From NCBI GenBank assembly GCA_023284085.1, contig JAKVHY010000023.1:41818-105817 (forward strand): a stretch of 64,000 nt of DNA, written 5' to 3'. The notes under the pieces are model-generated. The model did not search any database, was not told where the DNA came from, and was given only the letters and a program-made list of their open reading frames with translations. The position numbers and the translations under genes are program-made. This DNA comes from Shewanella benthica. Its GTDB lineage: Bacteria; Pseudomonadota; Gammaproteobacteria; Enterobacterales; Shewanellaceae. Of the stretch, positions 36,596 through 45,906 are shown in pieces (position 1 is the first letter of the stretch; every line of letters starts with the position of its first letter).

Positions 36596-37159
36596 ATGAG
36601 TGTGACTAGGTTAAGCTTTCCCTATGGTGAATCAATTCAATGGTTTTCGCCAGAACAAATCTCTGAACTCCCAGATTCCCCGCTAAGTGAATGGTTACTT
36701 TCATCAGGAAGTCTAACCCAAAAATTACGTTCTCACTGTATCAAGTTCGAAGTAAAAGTACTCGGAGAGGGAACTATAACCCCTTTCAGTGGCGAGTTTC
36801 CCGCGCAGAGACTCGCTTGGGTACGTGAAGTATTACTCTGTCTCGACGGTGTGCCTTGGATATTTGCCCGCACCTTGATCCCGGCAAACTTACTCGATAA
36901 GAAGGAAACCGAATTCCTCACTCTTGGCACACGCCCCTTAGGGGAACTACTTTTTTCCAACAATGAATTCACTCCTGGCAAGATAGAAATAGCTCACTTT
37001 ACTCCCTGCCATCGGCTAGCCCAATTGACCGAATCGATTAAGCAGCCAGTCACTCAGGAGCTATGGGGACGTCGCCGTTACTTTTCCTATGATGATGAGC
37101 AGCTTATCGTCAGTGAAACCTTTTTACCCGCGGCCCGAAAAATCATAGAGCAAATGTAA
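36596..37159 (+). CDS. ubiC: Chorismate lyase UbiC
   Basis: 187 residues matching UbiC: SPLSEWLLSSGSLTQKLRSH, WVREVLLCLDGVPWIFARTL, RPLGELLFSNNEFTPGKIEI and the C-terminal LWGRRRYFSYDDEQLIVSET, all conserved around the product-binding pocket. It releases 4-hydroxybenzoate from chorismate, the first step of ubiquinone synthesis. ubiA is not adjacent; a terminator follows at once. Confidence 0.93.
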   Translation: MSVTRLSFPYGESIQWFSPEQISELPDSPLSEWLLSSGSLTQKLRSHCIKFEVKVLGEGTITPFSGEFPAQRLAWVREVLLCLDGVPWIFARTLIPANLLDKKETEFLTLGTRPLGELLFSNNEFTPGKIEIAHFTPCHRLAQLTESIKQPVTQELWGRRRYFSYDDEQLIVSETFLPAARKIIEQM

Positions 37160-37193
37160 CCTTTTCTTTTTTAAGGAAAAAAGTCTAGAAAAC

Positions 37194-37218
37194 AAAAACG
37201 CCCAAACGGGCGTTTTTT
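37194..37218. terminator. Bidirectional terminator between ubiC and the M6 protease
   Basis: AAAAACGCCC-AAAC-GGGCGTTTTTT, with T-runs on both strands, between two convergent genes. Confidence 0.93.
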
Positions 37219-37249
37219 CGTTTAGTCATCTAATCGGACTAGCACTCGC

Positions 37250-40168
37250 TTAATGACGACTTCTTCTGAATCCCATCAGAGCCAGTAAACCTAAGCTTAA
37301 CCAACCGAGACTACCACCGCCAGAATCACCAGAAGAGGTGGTAACGGGTAGTGTAACCACTGCTGCAGTCACGGTAACAGAAGCACTTCTGTTACTCACC
37401 ACACCTAAACTATCAGTCACTGTCATCATCACAGTATAAATTCCGGCTGAAGCATAAGTATGACTGGGCGATTGCGCCGTACTTGTCTGACTATCACCGA
37501 AGTCCCACGAATAGGTCATAGCACCTTCACCACCAGTAGTCGTATCGGTGAAAGTTACGCTGAGATCACTGCTCGAAAAGGTAAATCCTGCAACAGGAGG
37601 CACAGGTAAAACAACGGTAACGGCTTGAGTGCTCTCTACACTAGTCCCTTGGCCATCGGTCACTGTTAAGTTAACAGTGTAGTTTCCTGACGATTGATAG
37701 ACATAAGTCGGCATCTTCTCGGCGCTCGTGGCTCCGGTGACACCAAAGCTCCACAAGTAAGAGTAGTTTCCATCACCGCCTGTCACTGCGGCACTAAACA
37801 CGACGGTCCCTGCCACTTCCTGACTTGCACTGAAGTTCAATGCCAGATCTGATGTTGGAGGAGGTGTTGTGCCGCCGTCATAGTTAAATCTAACCGTCGC
37901 AGTGGATGAATCAGCAGTCTGTGCCACGACTTCCATGGTCAAGCCAAGCTCAGGCAAGATAATGCCAGACTGAGGCTGGGTCGGTGCGCTGTAGTCTTGG
38001 CTATCATCAAACATAGAGACAGACGACAGATGATTATCGCCAAAGTAGTTAGACTGAACAAACATGCTAAAGGTCGCATCTCTAACCTGAGTATCAGAAC
38101 CATTAGTACCAATTAAATTCTGATCCGCATCGACAACACCAATCAAGCCAGCGCCGGGGTGAGTGCTAGAGTTATTATCGGCATAACTAAAGTTTTCCAA
38201 CCAAATAAGCACTCCAGGCTCGTAAGAATGACTATCGAGTCCGACATCGACGCCATTGTGGCTTCGAAGTTGAACAATATAACGACGAGCAGCACCTGGA
38301 CGCTCATCATCGATCCGTGAGAAGCCATTTAGCATCATGGTATTTGGCGTCTCGGCATCATCACTATAAACGAGAGTTGCACCACTGGTGATCTGCAGGC
38401 TATCGAAAACGAAACCATAATCCCCTACCGCCTCATCGGTCTTATAAATGATACTGATCTGTTTAGACATGCCTGCAAAACTGCTTAGGTCATATTCAAG
38501 ATCGACCCAATTGTTAGCACCTTCGGCACCTACTATATCGCCAGAATTTCCGGTGATAATGTCTCGAGCCGTGTTAATCGTGTTGCTGGCCTTGGTATGA
38601 TTACCTGCAATCACCACACCGTCGACCATGACCTGAGCATAATCATAGTCCACTTCGATATTCCAATGGGCTTTCATTGTCAGCGAGAGTGGCGTCGAGC
38701 TTGGCAAGTCAATTTCGAAGGACAGAGCATTGTTAATCAGATGCCCCTGACCAGAGTAGTATTGGTAGCTACCGTCATAAGGCTGCTTGAAAGGAATCGT
38801 CGCCGCTGGCAGCGGAATAGAGATCTGATTCACCAAAGAGTGATTTATCGCCTCATTAATCACCACATCCAATCCCGATGTGCCTATGCTACTAAGCAAG
38901 ACTTCCTGCTCGTTGATCCAACGTCCCTTATATCTGTCCTGCAGGTAAGAGCGTGCATAGGGGCTAAAACCTATTGGCTCAGTTCCCGCAATACTACCTG
39001 TCCAGCTGCCTCCTGACATCACAGACCAAGAGCCGACCGGAGAGCCATCGCCTGTATTGGTAGTGTCATACTCATCAGGCAGACCAAGGTCGTGGCCAAA
39101 CTCGTGTACCACCACACCCGCTGCGGCATCAATCGGCTGCACCGTATAACCAAACACCTTCTTACCCGTACCAGGAATGGTGTATCCCGGCGTATTACCG
39201 GTATAAACAAAGAACCTATGTGACCAGATGGCGTCATCGCCGAGCACGCCACCACCGGCTTCTTCACCTATGCTGGAATGAAACAGCATCACATGATCGA
39301 TATCGCCATCAGGCTCATCGAAGTTGCCATCGCCATCGACATCGAATGGATCTTCCACATCATAGCTGGCTAAGTCTGAAGCTGACATACTCGCCACAGC
39401 CAGAGTCACGGCTTCCTTTACCAGTTCAGGCACAGCCTTATCATCATCGTTGTTATCGGCATCATTACCACCATAGAAGGCGGCATTATTTGCAGCGGTG
39501 ACCCAGCCTTTAACATTACCGGTAAATTCGAAACGCTCACCGGATTCTGCCTGATAGTATTGATACCCAGTCATCAAGTTCTGCCCTTGAGGACCGGTAA
39601 ATCCTGTGGTGGAAAACATCATGCTCTGATAATGAGACACTGGATAATTAGGATAAAACATCGAGGTATCGCTGGCTGACAATCGATTATCATCGAATGG
39701 CAGATCCGGGAAATCGATTAAAATGCTTAAGACTTTTACTGTCTTAGTGATGTCGGCATCGGCTAAGGTGCCGACCATATTATCCATCTTGGCAATCGAG
39801 TTGCGCTTAAGCTGCTTACTCTGAGCCAATGACTTGAGTCTGGCCTTCTCAAACTGAGCCTCAACCAAGCGCCCCTTACTCTGAAAGCTGGTAGCTCTAT
39901 GAGTAAATTTATCGACGGCGGCACGCTTGTCAGCTTCGCTGGCGTCGGCAGAAACCTCTCCCCGCTTGATGAGCCAATATAATATCTGCTCTTTGTTGAT
40001 CATCCCTGCATCGGCCAATGTAGCCGAAGCTAATTCAGCAGAAGAAAGTGCTAACTTAGTATCTAACTCTTTCGCAAATAGAGATGTCGAGGCCGTAACA
40101 CCCAACACCAGGGATAATGACAAGCTGATTAATGAACGTCTGCTTATACTATTGGTTATCTTTTTCAT
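37250..40168 (-). CDS. Secreted M6-family metalloprotease with PKD domains and GlyGly-CTERM tail
   Basis: 972 residues. Signal peptide (SLSLSLVLGVTASTSLFA), a propeptide region, then an M6/immune-inhibitor-A-type domain with the zinc site VVHEFGHDLGLPDEYD near residue 355 (HExxHxxGxxD). A MAM/jelly-roll-like region follows, then two PKD repeats (YSYLWSFG ... and MTYSWDFGD ...), and a C-terminal GGGSLGWLSLGLLALMGFRR: a GlyGly-CTERM sorting signal for rhombosortase and type II secretion. Predicted extracellular protease. Its start overlaps the stop of the upstream lipoprotein gene (ATGA). Confidence 0.92.
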   Translation of the reverse strand: MKKITNSISRRSLISLSLSLVLGVTASTSLFAKELDTKLALSSAELASATLADAGMINKEQILYWLIKRGEVSADASEADKRAAVDKFTHRATSFQSKGRLVEAQFEKARLKSLAQSKQLKRNSIAKMDNMVGTLADADITKTVKVLSILIDFPDLPFDDNRLSASDTSMFYPNYPVSHYQSMMFSTTGFTGPQGQNLMTGYQYYQAESGERFEFTGNVKGWVTAANNAAFYGGNDADNNDDDKAVPELVKEAVTLAVASMSASDLASYDVEDPFDVDGDGNFDEPDGDIDHVMLFHSSIGEEAGGGVLGDDAIWSHRFFVYTGNTPGYTIPGTGKKVFGYTVQPIDAAAGVVVHEFGHDLGLPDEYDTTNTGDGSPVGSWSVMSGGSWTGSIAGTEPIGFSPYARSYLQDRYKGRWINEQEVLLSSIGTSGLDVVINEAINHSLVNQISIPLPAATIPFKQPYDGSYQYYSGQGHLINNALSFEIDLPSSTPLSLTMKAHWNIEVDYDYAQVMVDGVVIAGNHTKASNTINTARDIITGNSGDIVGAEGANNWVDLEYDLSSFAGMSKQISIIYKTDEAVGDYGFVFDSLQITSGATLVYSDDAETPNTMMLNGFSRIDDERPGAARRYIVQLRSHNGVDVGLDSHSYEPGVLIWLENFSYADNNSSTHPGAGLIGVVDADQNLIGTNGSDTQVRDATFSMFVQSNYFGDNHLSSVSMFDDSQDYSAPTQPQSGIILPELGLTMEVVAQTADSSTATVRFNYDGGTTPPPTSDLALNFSASQEVAGTVVFSAAVTGGDGNYSYLWSFGVTGATSAEKMPTYVYQSSGNYTVNLTVTDGQGTSVESTQAVTVVLPVPPVAGFTFSSSDLSVTFTDTTTGGEGAMTYSWDFGDSQTSTAQSPSHTYASAGIYTVMMTVTDSLGVVSNRSASVTVTAAVVTLPVTTSSGDSGGGSLGWLSLGLLALMGFRRSRH

Positions 40169-40551
40169 TTTGGCTTATTTCCTTCAGGCCTGAACTTACT
40201 ACAATTCTTAAACGCTTGTTGTTTCTTACTGATAAATTCGGCGACTTTCTCATCGGCCTGTTCCTGACTCATCTCAGGTGTAATGACACCACTCTTAATC
40301 AAATTCGATTTAAGTTTAGACCTGTCCTGAATAGGTGGCATGGCACCACAGGTAATTATCCGTTTTTTCTCATTAGCCAGTTCTACAGCATCAGGGCTTA
40401 TGGTGTCACTCGATTCAATATTTTGCTGAACTTGAGTCTTGTCAGACTCTTCAGGAATTGAGCTACAGGAAGCAAGAATAGCCAAGGAGAAAATGCCCAC
40501 TACAGTGGGCATAAATGAGATAAAACGGGTTAAGGAGAGAGGTCTTCTCAT
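40165..40551 (-). CDS. Hypothetical lipoprotein coupled to the M6 protease
   Basis: 128 residues with a lipobox (LAILASC, Cys at about 29) after a hydrophobic stretch, then a polar charged body with two further cysteines (ITCGAMPP, FKNCSKF) that could form a disulfide. I do not recognise the family. It overlaps the protease start by 4 bp, so the two are made together; a role in protease folding, inhibition or export is possible but unproven. The start may instead be ATG 40512. Confidence 0.72.
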   Translation of the reverse strand: MRRPLSLTRFISFMPTVVGIFSLAILASCSSIPEESDKTQVQQNIESSDTISPDAVELANEKKRIITCGAMPPIQDRSKLKSNLIKSGVITPEMSQEQADEKVAEFISKKQQAFKNCSKFRPEGNKPK

Positions 40552-40745
40552 AAATCACCAAAACAACATAAACAGCACAAAACCTTAACAGTACTTTCGT
40601 CTGAATTACAGTGAAAATACAATATTTACTCTGTTTACCTAGCTTGTTCTGACGTAAACCACAGAAAACTATGACATTATCAATCATCGCAAGCTAAACA
40701 ATGACTTACGCGCGCTCAATGATAATAAAAAATCATTTTTACAGA

Positions 40746-42899
40746 TTATTTATTCAACCACTGCTGATAAATCAACAGCAGAACTGACGCCGACCAGCTA
40801 AAGTTAGTGCAATGCAGACCATCTCCTGTCAGTGGGTCGTAGTTTTCCCTGATTGGTGCCTGAGAAAGAATACCATCACCTTGCTCTACCAAGCGTTTAG
40901 CCAATGTTTCAGCCTCGCTATGGTAACCATATTTTTCGAGCCCAAGCAGGCCAAACAGGGCTTGGTCTAACCACACGGGTCCACGCCAATACTTAGTCGC
41001 GGAAAAATTAGGGCTATCGGCACTCACGGTAGGAAATGGGATTTTAGTCGCAAACTGCTTATCGGTGAGCTGACGTTTAACCATGATTTTCGCTTGTTCC
41101 TCAGTCGCCGCACCGGCCCATAGGGGCAGCCAGCCTTCGACTCCCTTACCTGCACCGATCAATAAATGACTCTCCTTACCATCGAAGCGAATATCGTAGA
41201 AGAAGCCAGTTTCCTCATCGAACATCTGCGTTTGGATCTGAGTTTTAAGCTTATCGGCCTGTGCCGCCCATTCACTGGACTGCTTATCTAAATGTTGCAG
41301 TTTTGCCATCTTCGCCAAGATCATCTTCTCTGCAAACAGATAAGCATTGAGATCGACTGACTCCTGAGACAAGGAGTAGCCAATCACCTCACCCTGTTTA
41401 TTACGATTCTCCAATACCTGCACGCTGCCATCGTCATCGAATCTAGGGGCGTTATCCATTCCCGACTCCCAAGCAGCCGCCTCAATAATAGCCTCGCGGT
41501 TTAGCTGACCATTCTTGAGGTGGGCCGGATGCAGATTGGCGCCATATTCCGCCAAACCATTACCATTATGATCTCGGTTGCGATACCACCATGAATGATA
41601 AGCCACCAGCTTGGGATACATCAGCTTCACGAAGCTAAGATCTTGGCTTTGCTGATATATTTCCCACACGGCCCAAGCGGCAAGCGGTGGCTTACCGTTG
41701 CGCTCATTCCAGTTGCCGCCTTCACCATCCCTTGCGGGATCTCGGTTATAAAAAATGGCATCGGGTAAGTTACCCGCGTCTTGGGGTCGCACCTTATCTT
41801 GAGCGGTAAACTGATAGTCAAACATAGACAGCACATTCGATTTAGCCAACTCAGGATCGAAATAAGACAGGGCTACCGCCTGCTTCCAACTGTCCCAGGC
41901 CCAGACACCATTAAACCATTTGTAAGTGATCGAAGGCGTGACCGCATCATGTTTGATTGCCCCAGCCGGACTGCGCCAGTTATGCAACAAGGTCACTATG
42001 CTCTTAGCGGCTAGCTTACGAAACTCAGGTTTACCCTGATCTATACCCTTACTTAGCCTTTGCTGCCATAGCAGTCGGTTCTCTGCCAGTAATTGCTTTT
42101 GCTTAGCCCAGTCAATGTCGCCATGAGCCAGTCGCTCCTGCTGAGTATGGAAGTAACGCTGTACACTCAAAACCTCGAGACTCTGGCCCGCCTTTACAGA
42201 TAACGCCTCAGTTTTGGCGCTATAGCCATTGTGCTCGCCTAGCGTGATTTCAGTCTTAGGGCTAAACCAAAGCTCAAAACTAGCGTCGGCAAGCTGTATG
42301 TTCCAAGTATCCATTATAGGATTAAGCTGCCAGGCGACGCCGTTGCTCCAGCTATCGACTCGTTTAATTAACTTGTACTGGTCTAATTTAGGATGGGATT
42401 GGAACGGGGTACCGGACCAGGTTAGTCGCCATTGCTGATCTTCTCCTGAGTGGTTAACCAGTGTAGTCGTCACCACAGATGTGCGGTTATCACTATAGTT
42501 AAGAGACAATGACACTGAGATGTTAGGCCAATCAAACTCCTGATACAGACCATCGGGCTTACTATAAATACGGCTCTGCTCCGCCTGGCTAAAATCAAGC
42601 ACTTTCCCTGTGATCAGATCCTCCAAGGTCAATTTCTGCATACTATCACTCAAGTGCAAGCTGTACTCTTGGGCGATAAACAGTGGACCGGTGAAACTGC
42701 CGTAATAGCCTGGGGTATCGGGCAAATGAAAGCCATGCCAAGCACCTTTATCTACATAGGTTGAAGCAATCTTTAGATTACCTTGCTCATCTCGCTCCTC
42801 CATGGAGATTGGCGTACCTTGATAAGGTAGAAGATCACGATATTCGACCGAGTCGAGCGCCGCGAGACTGGATACACATAAGAGAAGACAAGAAAGCAT
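40746..42899 (-). CDS. Glycoside hydrolase family 63-type alpha-glucosidase (YgjK-like)
   Basis: 717 residues. Signal peptide MLSCLLLCVSSLAA. The N-terminal beta domain is followed by an (alpha/alpha)6 barrel with the family's conserved blocks YKWFNGVWAWDSWKQAVALS, RPQDAGNLPDAIFYN, GGNWNERNGKPPLAAWAVWE and YWRGPVWLDQALFGLLG. Similar in layout to E. coli YgjK (about 780 residues). Predicted periplasmic alpha-glucosidase. Monocistronic, with no sugar transporter beside it. Confidence 0.88.
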   Translation of the reverse strand: MLSCLLLCVSSLAALDSVEYRDLLPYQGTPISMEERDEQGNLKIASTYVDKGAWHGFHLPDTPGYYGSFTGPLFIAQEYSLHLSDSMQKLTLEDLITGKVLDFSQAEQSRIYSKPDGLYQEFDWPNISVSLSLNYSDNRTSVVTTTLVNHSGEDQQWRLTWSGTPFQSHPKLDQYKLIKRVDSWSNGVAWQLNPIMDTWNIQLADASFELWFSPKTEITLGEHNGYSAKTEALSVKAGQSLEVLSVQRYFHTQQERLAHGDIDWAKQKQLLAENRLLWQQRLSKGIDQGKPEFRKLAAKSIVTLLHNWRSPAGAIKHDAVTPSITYKWFNGVWAWDSWKQAVALSYFDPELAKSNVLSMFDYQFTAQDKVRPQDAGNLPDAIFYNRDPARDGEGGNWNERNGKPPLAAWAVWEIYQQSQDLSFVKLMYPKLVAYHSWWYRNRDHNGNGLAEYGANLHPAHLKNGQLNREAIIEAAAWESGMDNAPRFDDDGSVQVLENRNKQGEVIGYSLSQESVDLNAYLFAEKMILAKMAKLQHLDKQSSEWAAQADKLKTQIQTQMFDEETGFFYDIRFDGKESHLLIGAGKGVEGWLPLWAGAATEEQAKIMVKRQLTDKQFATKIPFPTVSADSPNFSATKYWRGPVWLDQALFGLLGLEKYGYHSEAETLAKRLVEQGDGILSQAPIRENYDPLTGDGLHCTNFSWSASVLLLIYQQWLNK

Positions 42900-43230
42900 G
42901 AAAACCTATCCCAAATTAAACAGCTTCATAAAGCCATTAACAATCGAATACAATATACGGAGTATGTGACTAACAAGGTCTTGATGCAAGTTCAAAAGAT
43001 AGGAAGCTATATAACCGTCGAGGAACGTCTGCAATCATCACCAGTACCTAGGTTCGACCTCAGTCAGGCCTGACGAAAACTTTAATAGAATTTGTACTTT
43101 GAAGCGTGCAAAAATCAGCTTCAGTCTGAAAGATGGTCACACTCGATGTAAATAATGCTGGCTTGTCTGCTTATTTTCCAGAAACTGGTATACTATCTCG
43201 TCGTTTTCTCAGGTCCTAGCTAAACAAATC
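42900..43230. other. Divergent intergenic region
   Basis: 331 bp between the GH63 gene and the ZIP-like gene. It contains a single CCTAGGTTC (43047) and a perfect 12-bp palindrome GTCAGGCCTGAC (43061-43072), which could be an operator. No gene seen. Confidence 0.5.
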
Positions 43231-44784
43231 ATGCTCTATCTAATAGCCAGCTGTATCGCACTACTACTAGGTCCTATCTTCTATCGGTTCTTTTCGACAG
43301 AACACGGACTACAAAAAGGCCTGGACGGATTTATATTCGTTTCCCTGGGCGGACTTGTGCTGCTACATATTTTACCTGAGCTACTGGAGCACGGCGGCTT
43401 CCTGGCGATAATCTTCGTCATCATAGGAATGTGGGGACCGACAGCCAGTGAGAAGCTATTTCATCGTTACTCTGAGGTTACCCATAACCTCACCCTAATC
43501 TTAGGTGTAGGCGGATTACTGCTGCACACCATTACAGACGGCGGTGCCATGGTGCTTGCCCAGCAGGACGATGTCTCTATTTTACTCGCCTTGGGCATCA
43601 TATTACATCGCCTGCCTGTGGGCCTTGCCATCTGGTGGCTGGTAAAACCTCAAATAGGCAGTCGTTGGGCCATGGTAGTTTTAGCCGGTATGATGCTGCT
43701 AACTGGCGTAGGTTATTTCGCCGGAGAACAGATGCTGACTCAACTCAGCCTGGATAATACCGTATATCTACAGGCCTTCGTGACAGGCTCTATTCTGCAC
43801 GTGGTTTTACATCAGCCTCATGGCCATCATTCACAAGATGAAGCCAGTAACGGCAATCAGGAAAAATATGAGTATCATGCGGGTATAGGTAGCTTACTCG
43901 GCATAGGATTACTGTTTCTACTCTTGATGATTGACTCCGGTGGACACGAGCACCACCAACATGACCATAGTACCGAACAACTCGTCGACTGGATGATGAC
44001 TCTGGGACCTGTGCTCTTACTCAGTTATGCAGTCGCAGGACTCAGGTTTAAGCTAGGTTTGTCGCCTCAGAGTAGCCATTTGGGCAAACGTTGGTTACAA
44101 CGACTCGCGGGGCCCGAGGCCCTGATCATCACGGCTTTCCTGCTTGGCCCCCTGATCGCATTATTCCAGTTAATCAGCTTATTGCTTATCGGAGCCTTGC
44201 TTACGTTTAGCCGGGTAGAACCGACGGATCCCCATCTTTCGATCCCCGAATCTCCTCTGCGTTTTGGCTTCGCCCATATAGTAGACAGAAGCGCGCCTTG
44301 GGTCTTACTCAGCTTAGTCTTAGCTAACCTGATTGGTCATCCTTCGGTGCCATTAGAGAACCCGATTATTCAGGTGGCAGTGCTTATGGTGCTCTTCCTG
44401 CCGATGCGATTCTGTAACTTAGGCGGTGCGGTTTTAGCACTGTCTTTGGCATACAGTGGCTGGAGTATCCCAGCCGTTATGTTGGCCTTGGTGGCTGCAC
44501 CTATCTTCAACTTGGCCCAACTCAAGTTGATGAGCTGGACACAGAGATCTGCGGTCATAGTACTCATCATAGTCATCTTAGCCATAACGTCACTGATCCA
44601 GCCTCAATGGGGCATGATAATGACGATGCCAGAGCCGTTAAGCATGATATCTCTGATAGTGCTAGCCTGCTTATTTGCCGCGAGCCTGCTACGTTTGGGT
44701 CCGAGAAAGTTTATGGCCCGCATAATGCTGCTCAAGCCCAAAGCCCATGACCATGGCTCACATGATCACGGACATAAGCATTAA
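43231..44784 (+). CDS. ZIP-like / permease fusion membrane protein, metal-related
   Basis: 517 residues with about fourteen hydrophobic helices in two halves. The first (1-200) resembles a ZIP metal transporter: LGGLVLLHILPELLEHGG, LLHTITDGGAMVLAQ and ILHRLPVGLAIWWL, with His and Asp/Glu in helices. A histidine-rich loop follows (GHEHHQHDHS, about 242-251). The second half (about 255-500) resembles a predicted permease, and the C-terminus is AHDHGSHDHGHKH. Probable divalent-metal transporter of the inner membrane; direction and metal unknown. Confidence 0.75.
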   Translation: MLYLIASCIALLLGPIFYRFFSTEHGLQKGLDGFIFVSLGGLVLLHILPELLEHGGFLAIIFVIIGMWGPTASEKLFHRYSEVTHNLTLILGVGGLLLHTITDGGAMVLAQQDDVSILLALGIILHRLPVGLAIWWLVKPQIGSRWAMVVLAGMMLLTGVGYFAGEQMLTQLSLDNTVYLQAFVTGSILHVVLHQPHGHHSQDEASNGNQEKYEYHAGIGSLLGIGLLFLLLMIDSGGHEHHQHDHSTEQLVDWMMTLGPVLLLSYAVAGLRFKLGLSPQSSHLGKRWLQRLAGPEALIITAFLLGPLIALFQLISLLLIGALLTFSRVEPTDPHLSIPESPLRFGFAHIVDRSAPWVLLSLVLANLIGHPSVPLENPIIQVAVLMVLFLPMRFCNLGGAVLALSLAYSGWSIPAVMLALVAAPIFNLAQLKLMSWTQRSAVIVLIIVILAITSLIQPQWGMIMTMPEPLSMISLIVLACLFAASLLRLGPRKFMARIMLLKPKAHDHGSHDHGHKH

Positions 44785-44790
44785 ATAAGA

Positions 44791-44815
44791 GAGCCTAGGT
44801 CCTAGGATCTAGGCT
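44791..44815. repeat. CTAG repeat array
   Basis: GAGCCTAGGTCCTAGGATCT then AGGCT: three cores at 7-bp spacing, 7 bp after the ZIP-like stop. The ends (AGCCTAG/CTAGGCT) are inverted. Confidence 0.85.
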
Positions 44816-44929
44816 AATCCTCGTGACTCGTCACTTTCTTTGCTCTTCCCTCGCCAAAATCTGCAAATAAATGGCAATCAATGCAAATCAGGTTTAAATT
44901 CAAGCAGAGTCCTCCCAATGTGAGTTTCT

Positions 44930-45031
44930 ATGTGCATCCTGTTTATTGCTTTAAATAAGCATTCAAAATACCCACTGATTGTCTGTGCTTCTCTTGAAAT
45001 GAATGTGTTTCATCATCTTTCAAGCAGATAA
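44930..45031 (+). pseudogene. Truncated 5' copy ('head echo') of the TANGO2-like gene
   Basis: The reading frame begins MCILFIALNKHSKYPLIVCA, matching residues 1-20 of the gene at 45082 (MCILFIALNKHPKYPLIVCA), with mostly synonymous nucleotide differences. It then diverges and stops at codon 34. A weak match resumes at TTTCATCAT. The copy is 152 bp upstream and in the same direction. Confidence 0.82.
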
Positions 45032-45081
45032 CTTCTATCATCTGATATAGATGTATTCACTGCTACCTAGAGTCGAAACCT

Positions 45082-45843
45082 ATGTGTATATTGTTTATAG
45101 CGCTGAATAAGCACCCTAAGTATCCGCTGATTGTCTGTGCTAATCGCGATGAATTTCATCACAGACCCACAGAGCAGGCACACTTCTGGCCGCCAGAAAA
45201 TAAGATCTTGGCCGGCAAAGATCTGGAGGCAGGAGGCACTTGGCTTGGCATCAATAAACGAGGCGGATTCGCGGCATTAACCAACTTAAGAGACCCCTTG
45301 AGACAACAGAGTGAGATGAGAAGCCGCGGCGAGTTAGTACTCAAGGCTCTGGGATCTCAAGGTCCCATCACCAGTTGGTTGCGTGATCACAGTAGTCACT
45401 ACAACCCTTTCAATCTGATTTTTGGCGATGTCAGCGAACTCTACTGCTTTAACAGCAGAGCTAATTCTCTCACCCAACTAGATTCGGGATTCCACTCTAT
45501 AAGCAATGGAGCATTAGATGACATCTGGCCCAAGATGGCTCGCGGGACACTCGCACTACAAGAGTCGATTTCAAGTGGTGAAGAACCCGATATAGACGCT
45601 TTGCTAACAATAATGAAGGATGAAACTCGTGCCCAAGATTCTGAGCTCCCAGAGACAGGCATAGGCTTGGAGTGGGAAAGACTACTCTCATCTATCTATA
45701 TTAAGCATGAGGAATACGGCACACGCTCGACCAGTATTCTGCTGCAGGATAACTCGGGAAATACTCGCTTCATCGAAGTGAGGTATGACGGCAAAGGCCG
45801 CAACTTAGGACGGCAGCAGTTTGAAGTGAAGGGTTTAGAATAA
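45082..45843 (+). CDS. TANGO2/NRDE family protein
   Basis: 253 residues. N-terminal MCILFIALNKHPKYPLIVCA followed by the name-giving NRDE in ANRDEFHHRPT, then GGTWLGINKRGGFAALTNLR and a C-terminal GLEWERLLSSIYI and YGTRSTSILL. The N-terminal Cys2 after Met removal suggests an Ntn-hydrolase-like arrangement. Eukaryotic TANGO2 is linked to heme and lipid handling; the bacterial role is unknown. Intact, unlike its upstream fragment. Confidence 0.88.
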   Translation: MCILFIALNKHPKYPLIVCANRDEFHHRPTEQAHFWPPENKILAGKDLEAGGTWLGINKRGGFAALTNLRDPLRQQSEMRSRGELVLKALGSQGPITSWLRDHSSHYNPFNLIFGDVSELYCFNSRANSLTQLDSGFHSISNGALDDIWPKMARGTLALQESISSGEEPDIDALLTIMKDETRAQDSELPETGIGLEWERLLSSIYIKHEEYGTRSTSILLQDNSGNTRFIEVRYDGKGRNLGRQQFEVKGLE

Positions 45844-45906
45844 AGTTTGAGTTGCGGCTTCTAACCTTAACAGGGCTGCAACTCTTTATTTCATACCTCT
45901 GTGGCG

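Larger units (their letters stand above)
44785..45081. other. Intergenic region upstream of the TANGO2-like gene
   Basis: About 300 bp. It holds a CTAG array (44791) and a partial duplicate of the next gene's 5' end (44930). The rest is AT-rich. Confidence 0.7.

Noticed and set aside
38597..39016. 139-codon plus-strand frame inside the protease
   Set aside because: Antisense shadow; the protease frame has the zinc site and family match.
39220..39501. Open frame opposite the M6 protease (Arg/His rich)
   Set aside because: The composition is the mirror of the Asp-rich protease stretch.
40132..40461. Open frame opposite the small lipoprotein
   Set aside because: It lies wholly over the lipoprotein and protease start, with no ribosome site.
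44930..45031. A real 33-residue gene
   Set aside because: Only the first 20 codons match the neighbouring gene and the rest is unrelated, so a truncated copy is the better reading.
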